Shown: piece after piece, positions 18,990 to 28,408 of the stretch
Position numbering within the stretch: the stretch's first letter is position 1
Layout of the letters: every line of letters begins with the position of its first letter
Assembly (NCBI RefSeq): GCF_023195515.1
Contig: NZ_JALPKR020000002.1
Location: forward strand, 5,856,746 to 5,920,745
Length of the DNA: 64,000 bases
Direction: 5' to 3'
Source of the DNA: Variovorax sp. S12S4
GTDB taxonomy: Bacteria; Pseudomonadota; Gammaproteobacteria; Burkholderiales; Burkholderiaceae_C
Notes under the pieces: model-generated
Told to the model about the DNA's origin: nothing
Databases searched by the model: none
What the model saw: the letters and a program-made list of their open reading frames with translations, nothing else
Position numbers and translations under genes: made by a program

Positions 18990-19841
18990 TCATGCGCCGT
19001 CCCTTTTGCGCTTGAACGCGGCGTTGAGAAAGCCGCTGAGCACCCCGACCATCAACAGCGGCGGCAGCGACAGCAGGATGACGGAGGCATTCAGAATGCC
19101 CCAGGGCACGTCGCGCCCCAGCTGGCTGAGCTCCGAGGCGACGATGGGCAGCGTCTTGGCGTCCGAGGTGGTGAGCATCAGCGCAATGAGAAACTCGTTC
19201 CACACCAGCACAAAGCCGAAGGCAATGGCCCTGATGAGTGAACGAGCTGCAATCGGCAGCGACACGCGAAAGAAGATGGCGTAAGGCCCGTAGCCGTCGA
19301 CCCTGCCGGCCTCCTCCACCTCTTTGGGCACCGCCTTGAAAGCCGGAATCGCCAGCCAGATCACGGTGGAGAGCGTGAGCAGCGTGTAGGTCACGATGAG
19401 CGCAATGCGGGTGTCGTAGAGCTCCAGTTGCAGCCAGATCACCATCAGCGGAATGGCGACAGCCACCGGCGGCAGGAATCGCATCGACAAGACGAAGAAC
19501 TGGATGTCGTTGGCCCAGCGCAGCGGATAGCGCGCCAGCGCATAGGCGGCAGGCAGCCCCAGCACTGCGCCAATGACCACAGCCGAGCCGACCACCACCA
19601 GCGAGTTGACCAACCCGCTGGCCACGGAATCGCGGCCAAGCACGTAGAGGTAGTTTTCGAGTGTCGGCGTGAAGACGAACTTGGGCACCGCCGAGACGAT
19701 GTCCACCCGGTTCTTGAACGAGTTGATGAACGTCCACAGCACCGGCACCAGCGCCGAGAGCCCCGCGCCCACCAGCACCAGGCGCGCGAGCAGCGTGCCA
19801 AGGGAGAACGGCTTCTTCTTGTTCACGAGGGTCGCGTCCAT
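18990..19841 (-). CDS. Sugar or polyol ABC transporter permease, MalG type
   Basis: 283 residues with six hydrophobic segments and the coupling loop EEAGRVDGYGPYAIFFRVSLPI near residues 182-203. The start at 19841 (MDATLVNKKKPFS) lies inside the 3' end of the preceding permease gene, a 19-bp overlap, indicating coupled translation. It forms the inner-membrane channel with the MalF-type partner. Confidence 0.9.
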   Translation of the reverse strand: MDATLVNKKKPFSLGTLLARLVLVGAGLSALVPVLWTFINSFKNRVDIVSAVPKFVFTPTLENYLYVLGRDSVASGLVNSLVVVGSAVVIGAVLGLPAAYALARYPLRWANDIQFFVLSMRFLPPVAVAIPLMVIWLQLELYDTRIALIVTYTLLTLSTVIWLAIPAFKAVPKEVEEAGRVDGYGPYAIFFRVSLPIAARSLIRAIAFGFVLVWNEFLIALMLTTSDAKTLPIVASELSQLGRDVPWGILNASVILLSLPPLLMVGVLSGFLNAAFKRKRDGA

Positions 19842-20701
19842 TTCCAGATGTAGGTGAATGCCACGGTCGAGGCGACCATCATCAGCACCGCCATGCTCGA
19901 GGCGTACGAAATGCGGCCCGACTCGATGAAGCCCTGCGAGAACGCGTACATGTCCAGCGTTTCTGTGGAAATGCCGGGCCCGCCGCGCGTCATCACGTAG
20001 ATCAGGTCGAACGCGCGCAGCGACTCGACCATCTTCACGAAGGTCAGGCTGATGAGCGGCGCCTTCAGCATCGGCAACGCCACGTAGGCGTAGACCTCCC
20101 ACGTCTTCGCATGGTCCATGCGCGCGGCCTCGAAAGGTTGCGGCGGCAGCGTTTCGAGCAGCTTGAGCACGATGACGGCAAAGAACAGCCCCCACTGCCA
20201 CACGTCCACGAAGGCCACGGTCAGCAGCGCCGTCACCGGGCTGGCAAGCAGGTCCAGCGGCTCGCCGGTAATCGCCTTGTACGGCCAGGTCAACAGGCCG
20301 AACAACGGATGGAAGGCAAATTTCCATACGAAGGCGGCCGACACGCGCGGCAGCAGCACCGGCACGATGAACAGCATCGACAGCACGTTGCGCCAGCGCG
20401 GTGTCGCGCATTGGAAGAGCAGCACGCCCAGCAGCACGGCCAGGCCCATGGTGGCGCTGACGGTCAGCACTTCCCACGTCAGCGACACACCCACCGAGTT
20501 CAGGAAGCGCCGGTCCAAAAACAGCTGGACATAGTTCGACAACCCCACCCAGCTCGAATCGGCCTGCCCCAGCTCACGGTCCTGCAGCGAGATGACGATG
20601 GCAAACAGCGTGGGAACCAGCGCCAGAACCGCCAGCACCAGCAGCCCCGGCCCGATGAAGACGGCCGGGAGCCTTGTCTTGTTGCGCCTTGTCTTCTTCA
20701 C
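19823..20701 (-). CDS. Sugar or polyol ABC transporter permease, MalF type
   Basis: 292 residues beginning at GTG 20701, which overlaps the receptor stop by 4 bp (GTGA). Six hydrophobic segments and the coupling loop EAARMDHAKTWEVYAYVALPML are present. LSNYVQLFLDRRFLNSVGVSL is typical of the MalF branch of sugar permeases. A longer in-frame reading upstream only shadows the receptor gene. Confidence 0.9.
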   Translation of the reverse strand: MKKTRRNKTRLPAVFIGPGLLVLAVLALVPTLFAIVISLQDRELGQADSSWVGLSNYVQLFLDRRFLNSVGVSLTWEVLTVSATMGLAVLLGVLLFQCATPRWRNVLSMLFIVPVLLPRVSAAFVWKFAFHPLFGLLTWPYKAITGEPLDLLASPVTALLTVAFVDVWQWGLFFAVIVLKLLETLPPQPFEAARMDHAKTWEVYAYVALPMLKAPLISLTFVKMVESLRAFDLIYVMTRGGPGISTETLDMYAFSQGFIESGRISYASSMAVLMMVASTVAFTYIWKWTRPS

Positions 20702-21975
20702 TTCTTGCGTCGCGCGATCAGCTGCCTGGCGTAGGCGTCGAGTTCGTCCAGCCCGCCCTTGATGTCGCTGCGCGAACCGGTGATCAGTTCTTCGAGAATG
20801 ATTCCCCAGCGGTCGCCCAGGTCGGGCCAGGCCGCGTCCTGCCAGAAGTTCACCGCCGTGAGCTTGCCGGTGTCCGCCAGCGCCTTGCCCAGGTCGGCGC
20901 CGTAGCGCTTGGCGAACTCGGGGCTGCCGAGCACGCTGGTGCGGTTCAGTTCGCCGAACTGGCCTTCGGCAAGGCGACGCTGCTCGTTCTTCTTGGAGGT
21001 GGCCCAGGCGATGAACAGGCCCGCGCACTTCTTCGCCTCTTCTGTCTTGTTGGCCTTGGTGCCGATGGCCAGCCCGTGGCCGTAGCCGCCGCCGGTCAGC
21101 GGCGAAGGCGGCGGCAGGTAGGCCACCTTGCCGATCACGGTAGACATCTTCGGGTCGAGCGCGTTGCCCGCCAGCGGTGTCGATTCGATCAGCATCGCCA
21201 CCTTGCCGGCCAGGAATGCGCCCGTGGACTCGTCCCATCCACCGGTCTTCGTGCCCGGCGCCGAATACTTGAACAGTTCGAGATAAGTCTGCGTGGCCTT
21301 CACCGCCGCAGGCGAGTTGAACACCGGCTTGTCGCCGTCGAACCACTGGCCGCCGTTGCCGCGGAAGAACGGCATCCAGCGCCATACGTTGGCGCCCGAG
21401 CCGCGCTGGCCGCGCAAGGCCACGCCGTAGATCCCGTTGGCGGGGTCGTTGAGCTTCTTCGCGGCGGCGACAAATTCCTCCAGCGTGGCCGGTGGCTTGA
21501 TGCCGGCCTTTTCGAGCAGGTCCTTGCGGTACACCAGCAGGTCGCCGCCACCGGTGAGCGGCGCGAACCAGGCCTCGCCGCCGAAGGTGGCCACCTTCTG
21601 CCGGCCGGGGTCGAAGTCCGCGTAGTCGTAGTCGGCCGGGTAGTACTTCGCTAGCGGCGCAATCCATTTCGACTGCGCGAACAGCGGCACATTGGCCTCG
21701 TCGACGTAGTACACGTTGTACTTTCCGACAGTGGAAGCGTCGGCGCGCGTCTTGGTGCGGCGGTCGTTCTCGTTGAGGTTGTCGATGCTGAAGGAGGCGC
21801 CGCTCAGGCTCTTGAACTCGTCCTTGTACTTTTCGAGCAGGGTCAGGCCGTCGCGGGGCTGCGACAGCACGCGCACGTCTTCCTTGCAGACCTGGGCCTG
21901 CGCCTGACCCCAGGTGGCCAGCGCTGCCAGCAGCATGGTGCCGGCCGTGATGCGGCGTGTGGTTCGAGTCGACAT
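20698..21975 (-). CDS. Sugar or polyol ABC transporter periplasmic binding protein
   Basis: 425 residues. A Sec signal peptide (TAGTMLLAALATWGQAQA) ends near residue 28. The mature protein is a family 1 extracellular solute-binding protein (GGDLLVYRKDLLEKAGIKPP, DGDKPVFNSPAA, AFLAGKVAMLIESTP, GYGHGLAIGTKANK). As the first gene of the cluster it binds the substrate that the MalF/G/K-type proteins import; the xylitol-dehydrogenase-like enzyme at the other end suggests a polyol. About 175 bp of non-coding DNA precedes the start and presumably carries the promoter. Confidence 0.9.
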   Translation of the reverse strand: MSTRTTRRITAGTMLLAALATWGQAQAQVCKEDVRVLSQPRDGLTLLEKYKDEFKSLSGASFSIDNLNENDRRTKTRADASTVGKYNVYYVDEANVPLFAQSKWIAPLAKYYPADYDYADFDPGRQKVATFGGEAWFAPLTGGGDLLVYRKDLLEKAGIKPPATLEEFVAAAKKLNDPANGIYGVALRGQRGSGANVWRWMPFFRGNGGQWFDGDKPVFNSPAAVKATQTYLELFKYSAPGTKTGGWDESTGAFLAGKVAMLIESTPLAGNALDPKMSTVIGKVAYLPPPSPLTGGGYGHGLAIGTKANKTEEAKKCAGLFIAWATSKKNEQRRLAEGQFGELNRTSVLGSPEFAKRYGADLGKALADTGKLTAVNFWQDAAWPDLGDRWGIILEELITGSRSDIKGGLDELDAYARQLIARRKK

Positions 21976-22150
21976 CGTTCGTCTCCTAGTGGCTTGTTGT
22001 GGATTGCCGGCAACTTGCCGGCGCGTGGACGGCAGAAGCAGGAGGGACGAAGCGTATGCAGCCGATGCCCGGCGCTGCGTACACGCAGACCGGTTGACTG
22101 ATATTTTTATGACCAGCCGGCTCGGGGTTTTGCCGGGGGTCAGGGTTGTA

Positions 22151-22681
22151 TCAGGCGAGCAGTTCCGCCATCTTCGACAACGCCGCCTCGGGCGTCGGCG
22201 CAATGTGGATCGAGCAGGCCAGCATGAGGTTCAGCGGCTGTCCGAAGTCCTCGACCGCAATGCCGCTGCCGTTTTCGCGCAGCACGCCGGCCGGATCGAC
22301 CGCGCATGGCAAGGCGGACCTGGCGCGGTCCGCATAGCTGCCTTCCGGAACGCCGTAGGCCACGACCGGAATGCCGAGCGCCACCGCGGCGCCAACCTCG
22401 AACACCGTGCCCGAATCGGGCTCCAGTCCACGAAAGCACGCCAGATTGGCCACCACGCCGTCGGCACCGCGAAGGCGCAGCATGTTGGCCTCGTAGATGC
22501 GCTTTTCGGGAGCTTCGGCGCTCAGCTCCTCGTTGCCGTCGGCCGGCAGCAGGGCCGCAAGCCCCAGCGCCTCGCAGGCCGCTGCAAGCCGCACGAAGTG
22601 GTCCCGCGCGTCGGGGCGAAAGACGTCCGGCCCCGCCAGGTAGATGCGCGGGCGTGACGGGGGTTGAGGGTCTTCTTTCAT
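22151..22681 (-). CDS. Nucleoside 2-deoxyribosyltransferase
   Basis: 176 residues, with RIYLAGPDVF at the start and the catalytic block EPDSGTVFEVGAAVALGIPVVAYG around residues 91-114, in which D-S-G-T-x-x-E carries the nucleophilic glutamate. These enzymes swap bases between deoxyribonucleosides or hydrolyse nucleotides in salvage. Start ATG 22681 is chosen because the family sequence begins a few residues later. It is a single gene between the polyol transporter and the AraC regulators. Confidence 0.88.
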   Translation of the reverse strand: MKEDPQPPSRPRIYLAGPDVFRPDARDHFVRLAAACEALGLAALLPADGNEELSAEAPEKRIYEANMLRLRGADGVVANLACFRGLEPDSGTVFEVGAAVALGIPVVAYGVPEGSYADRARSALPCAVDPAGVLRENGSGIAVEDFGQPLNLMLACSIHIAPTPEAALSKMAELLA

Positions 22682-22694
22682 GGACTGCGCATTT

Positions 22695-23645
22695 TCAAGC
22701 CACGGCAGCAACCGGCGTGTTCTGCGCCGTGCGAAGTCCGAACCGGTCTTGCGCCTGGTGCCGGTAAGCCGAGGGTGTCATGCCCTTGAGCTGAAGAAAA
22801 CGCCGGTTGAAATTGGCGAGGTTCGAAAAGCCCACCTCATAGCAGATGTCGCTCACCAGCCGGTCGGACACTTGCAGCATCTCGCAAGCTTTCGAAATGC
22901 GCAGACGGGTGACGAAGTCGGTGAACGTGCTGCCCATGTGCTTGTGAAAGTAGCGCGAGAAGCTGCTTTCGGCCATGTTGGCCACCGCGCACACCGCCGG
23001 CAGCGAGAGGTCTTCGGTGAGGTGCTGGTCGAGGTAGTCGAGCACGCGGCGCATGCGCGAGTTGGCGCTCGGGTCTTCGCCCAGCGGGCCTGCGGCACTC
23101 GAAATCTGGCGATAGTCTTCCCAGTTGGCGAGCTCGTGCAGCAGGCCGATGAACTCCGACAGCCGGGCCAAACCCTCCTGCGCCTGAACACGCGCAAAGC
23201 GCTCCCGCACACGCTCGCCGACACCGAAGAACTCGACGCCGAGCTTCGCGCGGTCGAGCATCGGCAGCACCGCCTCCAGCTCGGGGAACAAGCCCACGCC
23301 CTTGCGCAGCGGCTCGTCGCGAAAATGAATGACCATGCTGCGATCGGCAATGCCCTCGGGCGGCACGCCGTCCGAGATCCAGGTGTGCGGCAGGCGCCCG
23401 CCCACAAGCGCCACGTAGCCGGGCTCGAAGCGTCCGATGTGGTTGCCGACATAGGCATCGCCGCTGCTGCGGTTGATGATCTGCAGTTCGTACTCGTCGT
23501 GGTAGTGCCAGCAGTCGAACGGCCAGGGCACGCCGTGCTGCAGGCAGCGCACGGAGCTCCCGCCCGCCGGCTCGAATCCGAGCCGCGGATCGCGCATGAG
23601 TTCATGTTCGAGTTCCGGCTTTCGCGCGGTGTGGTGTCTGCTCAT
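22695..23645 (-). CDS. AraC-family transcriptional regulator
   Basis: 316 residues. An N-terminal cupin-like ligand domain (WPFDCWHYHDEYELQII) is followed by two helix-turn-helix units over the last 100 residues (AESSFSRYFHKHMGSTF and VSDICYEVGFSNLANFNRRF). It overlaps by 4 bp the second AraC gene that precedes it on this strand, so the two regulators are co-expressed. The polyol transporter cluster downstream on the same strand is a plausible target. Confidence 0.9.
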   Translation of the reverse strand: MSRHHTARKPELEHELMRDPRLGFEPAGGSSVRCLQHGVPWPFDCWHYHDEYELQIINRSSGDAYVGNHIGRFEPGYVALVGGRLPHTWISDGVPPEGIADRSMVIHFRDEPLRKGVGLFPELEAVLPMLDRAKLGVEFFGVGERVRERFARVQAQEGLARLSEFIGLLHELANWEDYRQISSAAGPLGEDPSANSRMRRVLDYLDQHLTEDLSLPAVCAVANMAESSFSRYFHKHMGSTFTDFVTRLRISKACEMLQVSDRLVSDICYEVGFSNLANFNRRFLQLKGMTPSAYRHQAQDRFGLRTAQNTPVAAVA

Positions 23646-24600
23646 GGCATCTCTCGGGGGTGGCTTGCTTGCCTGTCAGGCCCTGTCGCCTTGCCAAGCC
23701 CGGCATCGGCCTGGCTGCGAAACTGCCGCGGCGTCACGCCGTTGCGCAACCTGAACCGGCGGCTGAAGTACACCGCGTCGCCAAAGCCGCACTGCCGCGC
23801 GATGTCGGCAATGCGCGCGTTCGACGTCAGCAGCAGTTCCTTCGCGCGCTCCAGGCGGCGTTCGGTCACCAGTTCGGTGAAGGTGCGGTGGGTCTGCTTC
23901 TTGAGCAGGTGCGCAAGGTAGTTGGGCGACAGCATGGCGGCCGCGGCGGCATCGTTGAGCGACATCTCTTCGCCCAGGTGCTCGCGCACATAGCGCATCA
24001 CGCGCTGGAGCGCATCGCGGCTCGAGCAGCGGCCGGTCCGCAGCGCGGCCTGCGCGAGCAGCTGCGCCTCGTGCCGGCTGCAGGCCAGGCCCATCAGCTG
24101 CAGCAGAATGCCGCGGATCGCGCCCACGCTGCCGAAGCGCCGCTCGCGGTTCAGCACGGCAAGCTCTTCGAGCCAGCCGAGGATGCGCGCGAAATCGGCG
24201 TCGCCGAAATGAAAGTCCATGTACTCCTGGAACAGGAAGGGCGCGAGCTCGGGCTGGCGCGACACGGGCACCTCTTCGAGGTCGAGCGCCTCGACCGGCA
24301 GCTCGGGCCAGAGAAACCCCTGGTCGAAGTTCACGATGGCATAGCGGGCGCCGGGGGGTGCGGCACCACGTGCACGCGGTAGGGCAGCACAAAGCTCAGG
24401 TGCCCGGCAGTGAACGGGCGCACCGCCCCGCCCACCACCTGCTGCGAGCCGCCATGGATGCTGACCTGGATCTGGAAATACTCGTGCCGGTGCGGCCGCG
24501 CCAGCACGTCCCGCGCGCCTTCGAAGCGGATGTCGAAGTCGAGATGGTTCGCGCGCTCCTGCATGCCGTAGAGGCGAAGGCTGGATTGAAGGGCCGACAT
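23642..24600 (-). CDS. AraC-family transcriptional regulator (frameshifted)
   Basis: About 319 residues after one frameshift is bridged. ATG 24600 starts an N-terminal cupin-like domain (RPHRHEYFQIQVSIHGGSQQ). Near 24353-24358, in a run of six Gs on the plus strand, the frame shifts and continues with YAIVNFDQGFLWPELP and the C-terminal helix-turn-helix units (LSPNYLAHLLKKQTHRTF, IADIARQCGFGDAVYFSRRF). A homopolymer indel or sequencing error is the simplest explanation. Its stop overlaps the start of the other AraC gene. Confidence 0.85.
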
Positions 24601-24769
24601 GGCGCGATGGTAAGCCTTTGCCCCGGGCCTGCCGAGCGGCGGCGGGTGTTGTTTGCGTCCTGTTTTTGCGTAGATGCGTGCGGTAGCGCCGCGCCAGCGC
24701 GCTCCAGAATGGCCCGGCTGGCCTCGGCCGGTTTTCATCGCCCAACAAAAGACTCAGGAGACAAAAATC

Positions 24770-25561
24770 ATGTCCAGTTCACGACGCGGGCTGCTGGCCG
24801 GCTCTGCCGCCATGGCGGCCGGCGCAGTTGCCGGTTGCGCCCTGCCGGCCGGCGCATCGCGGGCGCCGCAAACGCCCTTCACGGTTGCGCAGACCACGGT
24901 TCCGATCGTCGGCAGCGAGCAGGCGTTTCCGGTGCGGCGCATCTACTGCATCGGCCGCAACTATGCGGCCCACGCGCGCGAAATGGGCTCCGACCCGACC
25001 CGCGAGCCGCCGTTCTTCTTCCAGAAGCCGGCGGACGCGATCCAGGTCGTGATGCCCGGCACCGTGGCCGACCATCCGTACCCGACGCTCACCAAGAACT
25101 ATCACTACGAGGTGGAACTGGTCGTGGCCCTTGCCAAGGGCGGCCGCAACATCGCGCCCGCGGATGCGCTGGGGCTGGTCTACGGCTATTCGCTCGGCCT
25201 GGACATGACCCGCCGCGACCTGCAGCGCGAAATGGGCGACCAGAAAAAGCCCTGGGAAATCGGCAAGAGCTTCGACCATTCGGCGCCCATCGGCCCGATT
25301 CATCCGGTGGCGAAGGTCGGGCACTACACCGACGGGTCGATCTGGCTCAAGGTGAACGGCCAGACCAAGCAGAACGCCACGCTCAAGCACATGATCTGGT
25401 CGGTGGCGGAGCAGATCAGCCGCCTGTCGCAGGCGTTCGAGCTGATGCCCGGCGACATCATCTATTCGGGCACGCCGGAAAACGTGGGCCCTGTGGTGCG
25501 CGGCGACGTGATCGAGATCCACATCGACGGGCTGCCGAACCTTTCGGTCCGGATCGTCTGA
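24770..25561 (+). CDS. Fumarylacetoacetate hydrolase-family protein with an export signal
   Basis: 263 residues. The core from about residue 58 is FAH-like (CIGRNYAAHAREMG, PFFFQKPADAI, YHYEVELVVALAKGGRN, YSLGLDMTRRDLQ, YSGTPENVGPV), with metal-ligand acidic residues in EVEL. The first 30 residues look like a twin-arginine and lipoprotein leader: SSRRGLLAGSAAMAAGAVAGC, with RR followed by a hydrophobic stretch and a cysteine in AGC. FAH enzymes normally work in the cytoplasm, so the leader is unusual. ATG 24770 has AGGAGA upstream. The neighbours give no pathway. Confidence 0.85.
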   Translation: MSSSRRGLLAGSAAMAAGAVAGCALPAGASRAPQTPFTVAQTTVPIVGSEQAFPVRRIYCIGRNYAAHAREMGSDPTREPPFFFQKPADAIQVVMPGTVADHPYPTLTKNYHYEVELVVALAKGGRNIAPADALGLVYGYSLGLDMTRRDLQREMGDQKKPWEIGKSFDHSAPIGPIHPVAKVGHYTDGSIWLKVNGQTKQNATLKHMIWSVAEQISRLSQAFELMPGDIIYSGTPENVGPVVRGDVIEIHIDGLPNLSVRIV

Positions 25562-25574
25562 GGAATTGGCCGGC

Positions 25575-26945
25575 TCAGCTGCCGGCCACCTTCATGCGGT
25601 TGACCAGCACCGAGCCCGTGGTCTTGGCGCCGAAGGTGTAGGCATCGGCGCCAATGGCCTCGATGCCCATCAGCATGTCCTTCAGGTTGCCGGCGATGGT
25701 GATCTCCTGCACCGGAAAGGCGATGCGCCCCTTCTCGACCCAGAAGCCGCTGGCACCGCGCGAATAGTCGCCGGTCACGTAGTTCACGCCCTGCCCCATC
25801 AGCTCGATCACGAAGAGGCCCGTGCCCAGCTTGGCGAGCATGGCGTCCAGGTCGTCGCCGGCCTTGGTGAGGCGCGAACTCAGCGTGAGGTTGTGCGAGC
25901 CGCCGGCGTTGCCGGTGGTTTTCATGCCGAGCTTGCGGGCCGAATAGGTCGACAGGAAGTAGCCTTCGAGCCGGCCGGCATCCACCACCTTGCGCGCGCG
26001 GGTTTTCACGCCTTCGTCGTCGAACGGCGAGCTGCCCTTGCCGCGCGGGATGTGCGGGTCTTCGGCCACGTCCACGTGCTTGGGCAGCACCGGTTTACCG
26101 AGCGAATCGAGCAGGAAGGTGCTCTTGCGGTAGAGCGCCCCGCCGCTCACGGCCTGCACCAGCCCGCCCAACAGGCCCACGGCCAGCGGCGACTCGAACA
26201 GCACCGGGCATTCGGTGGTCTTGATCTTGCGCGACTTCAGCCGGCTCAGCGCCCGCTCGGCGGCGTAGCGGCCCACGGCTTGCGGGCTGGCCAGCTCGTC
26301 GGCCGAGCGCATGGAGCTGTACCAGGAGTCGCGCTGCATGTCGTCGCCCTTGCCGGCGATGGGTGCAACCGAAATCGAATGCCGCGAACTGGCGTAGCCG
26401 CCGCGAAAACCGTGCGTGTGGGCGCTGAAGAAGTGGCTCTGCTGGGCCGAAACGCCCGCGCCTTCGCTGTTGGTGATGCGCTTGTCGGTCGAAAGCGCCG
26501 CGGCTTCGCATTCCAGCGCCAGCTTGGCGGCCTGCTCGCTCGTCACGTCCCAGGGATGGAACAGGTCGAGTTCGGGGTGGTCCTTGGCAATGTCTTCCTC
26601 GTCGGGAAGGCCGCTCACCGGGTCTTCGGCCGTGAAGCGGGCAATGTCGTAGGCCGCTTGCACGGTCTGGGCGATGGCGGCCTCCGAAAAGTCGGAGGTG
26701 CTGGCGTTGCCGCGGCGGTGGCCCACGTAGACCGTGATGCCCAGCGACTTGTCGCGGTTGCGCTCCACGTTTTCGAGCTCGCCTTTGCGGACCGAGACGC
26801 TGAGGCCGCAGCCCTCGGAGGCCTCGGCGCCGGCATCGGTTGCACCGAGCTTTTTGGCGTGGGCCAGGGCCGAGTCGACCAGGTTTTCGAAGAAGGAGCG
26901 GCTGTAGGCGAAGCCGGAATCGGCGCGCGAGGAAGATGTCGTCAT
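25575..26945 (-). CDS. pmbA: Metalloprotease PmbA (TldE)
   Basis: 456 residues of the TldD/PmbA family: the N-terminal GAEASEGCGLSVSVRKGELENVERNRDKSLGI-type block, the middle ALSTDKRITNSEGAGVS, and the C-terminal GSHNLTL and GDYSRGASGFWVEKGRIAFPVQEITIAGN. PmbA acts with TldD to process peptides, such as modified-peptide precursors, and antitoxins. ATG 26945 gives the family N-terminus. It is divergent from darP, a pair conserved in beta-proteobacteria. Confidence 0.94.
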   Translation of the reverse strand: MTTSSSRADSGFAYSRSFFENLVDSALAHAKKLGATDAGAEASEGCGLSVSVRKGELENVERNRDKSLGITVYVGHRRGNASTSDFSEAAIAQTVQAAYDIARFTAEDPVSGLPDEEDIAKDHPELDLFHPWDVTSEQAAKLALECEAAALSTDKRITNSEGAGVSAQQSHFFSAHTHGFRGGYASSRHSISVAPIAGKGDDMQRDSWYSSMRSADELASPQAVGRYAAERALSRLKSRKIKTTECPVLFESPLAVGLLGGLVQAVSGGALYRKSTFLLDSLGKPVLPKHVDVAEDPHIPRGKGSSPFDDEGVKTRARKVVDAGRLEGYFLSTYSARKLGMKTTGNAGGSHNLTLSSRLTKAGDDLDAMLAKLGTGLFVIELMGQGVNYVTGDYSRGASGFWVEKGRIAFPVQEITIAGNLKDMLMGIEAIGADAYTFGAKTTGSVLVNRMKVAGS

Positions 26946-27049
26946 GTGGTGGCTATGATACTTGCGCCCCCTATTTTCCGTTTCCCCCGGCTCGCCCATT
27001 TGCATTGCACGCGTTGCAACGCTGCACGTGGCGGCCCAGAATCCACCCC

Positions 27050-27706
27050 ATGTCCCGCAAACCCAAAAAAGGCTATTTCGTCCGTGGCCAGTTCGTTGCC
27101 GAAGGCAGCGAGCTCGACCTGGAGCTCAAGCGCGAGCTCAAGGGCACCGACGAAGCCAGCCGTACCGACCTGAAGCGCGAAAGCGACGAACTGCAAAAGC
27201 TGGGCACCGAACTTCTCGGCCTGCGCGCCGGCCTGTTCGACGCGCTGCCGCTGGACGAAAAGCTGATCGACGCCGTGGCCGAGGCCAAGCGCATCACCAA
27301 TTTCGAGGGCAAGCGCCGCCAGATGCAGTTCATCGGCAAGCTGATGCGCAAGCTCGAGCCCGAAGTGCTGGAGGCCGTGAAGCAGGCCCTGGCCGAGCAG
27401 AACACCGTGCCCGCGGCCGAAGCCGCCGCCCTGCACGAGGCCGAACGCTGGCGCGACCGGCTGATTGCCGACGACGACGCGCTGGGCGGCTGGATCGAAA
27501 CCCACCCCGGCACCGATTCGCAGCAGCTGCGCGCCCTGGTGCGCCAGGCCCGCAAGGACCTGAAGGCCGGCCCGCCGGGCGAAGCGCCGCGACAGGGCAA
27601 GGCTTACCGCGAGATCTTCCAGCTGGTGCGTGCGCAGCTGGCGGTGCATGGCGGTGCGGACCACGCTGCGGCGGCCGCCGCGCAGGACCGGGAAGAGGAC
27701 GCATGA
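27050..27706 (+). CDS. darP: Ribosome biogenesis factor DarP (YjgA)
   Basis: 218 residues, strongly charged and helical, with KGYFVRGQFV and LDEKLIDAVAEAKRITNFEGKRRQMQFIGKLMRK, as in YjgA/DarP. The protein binds late 50S assembly intermediates. The length is somewhat longer than the E. coli protein owing to a charged C-terminus. A palindromic repeat follows directly after its stop. Confidence 0.93.
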   Translation: MSRKPKKGYFVRGQFVAEGSELDLELKRELKGTDEASRTDLKRESDELQKLGTELLGLRAGLFDALPLDEKLIDAVAEAKRITNFEGKRRQMQFIGKLMRKLEPEVLEAVKQALAEQNTVPAAEAAALHEAERWRDRLIADDDALGGWIETHPGTDSQQLRALVRQARKDLKAGPPGEAPRQGKAYREIFQLVRAQLAVHGGADHAAAAAAQDREEDA

Positions 27707-27715
27707 GCCACTTGC

Positions 27716-27814
27716 CTTTCTCCCTCCTCCCGGGGAGGGCCGGGGTGGGGGCAAGCGGCGCATCCATCAGGCACCCTGGCTGCCCCCATCCCAACCTTCC
27801 CCGGAAGGGGAAGG
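27716..27814. repeat. Dispersed palindromic repeat, copy 1
   Basis: About 99 bp between darP and mog. The outer parts are CTTTCTCCCTCCTCCCGGGG and CCTTCCCCGGAAGGGGAAGG, framing GGGGTGGGGGC and TGCCCCCATCCC, so both strands read alike. The reverse complement matches the element at 60267-60378, and the two sit in opposite orientation in the window. Both lie straight after a stop codon. As RNA it would fold into a GC-rich hairpin and could act as a terminator or stabiliser. Confidence 0.8.
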
Positions 27815-27823
27815 ATCAACACC

Positions 27824-28408
27824 ATGAGCACACCTGACTCCATCCGCATCGGCATCGTCTCCATCAGCGACCGCGCCTCCAGCGGCACCTACGAAGACAA
27901 GGGCCTGCCTTCGCTGAAAGAATGGCTCGGCCGCGCGCTGAAGAACCCGATCGATTTCGAAGCGCGGCTCATTCCCGACGAGGCGGCGCTCATCAGCGCC
28001 ACACTGATCGAGCTGGTGGACGCCGGCTGCTCGCTGGTGCTGACCACCGGCGGCACCGGCCCGGCCCTGCGCGACGTAACGCCAGAAGCCACGCTGGCCG
28101 CGGCCCACAAGGAAATGCCCGGCTTCGGCGAACAGATGCGCCAGATCAGCCTGCGCTTCGTGCCCACGGCCATCCTGTCGCGTCAGGTGGCGGTCATCCG
28201 CGACAAGAGCCTGATCATCAACCTGCCGGGGCAGCCGAAGTCGATTGCGGAAACGCTCGAAGGGCTGAAGGATGCCGACGGCAAGCAGCTCGTGCCGGGC
28301 ATCTTCGCGGCGGTGCCCTATTGCATCGACCTGATCGGCGGGCCGTACCTGGAGACCGACGATTCGGTCTGCAAGGCCTTCCGGCCGAAGTCGGCCATCA
28401 GGAACTGA
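27824..28408 (+). CDS. mog: Molybdopterin adenylyltransferase
   Basis: 194 residues of the MoeA/Mog fold: RIGIVSISDRASSGTYEDKGLP at the start, TTGGTGPALRDVTPEAT near residue 69 and NLPGQPKSIAETL near residue 135. Mog adenylylates molybdopterin before metal insertion and so supports molybdoenzymes such as the NasA encoded earlier in this window. Its last codons overlap the 3' end of the convergent czcA gene by 11 bp. Confidence 0.93.
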   Translation: MSTPDSIRIGIVSISDRASSGTYEDKGLPSLKEWLGRALKNPIDFEARLIPDEAALISATLIELVDAGCSLVLTTGGTGPALRDVTPEATLAAAHKEMPGFGEQMRQISLRFVPTAILSRQVAVIRDKSLIINLPGQPKSIAETLEGLKDADGKQLVPGIFAAVPYCIDLIGGPYLETDDSVCKAFRPKSAIRN

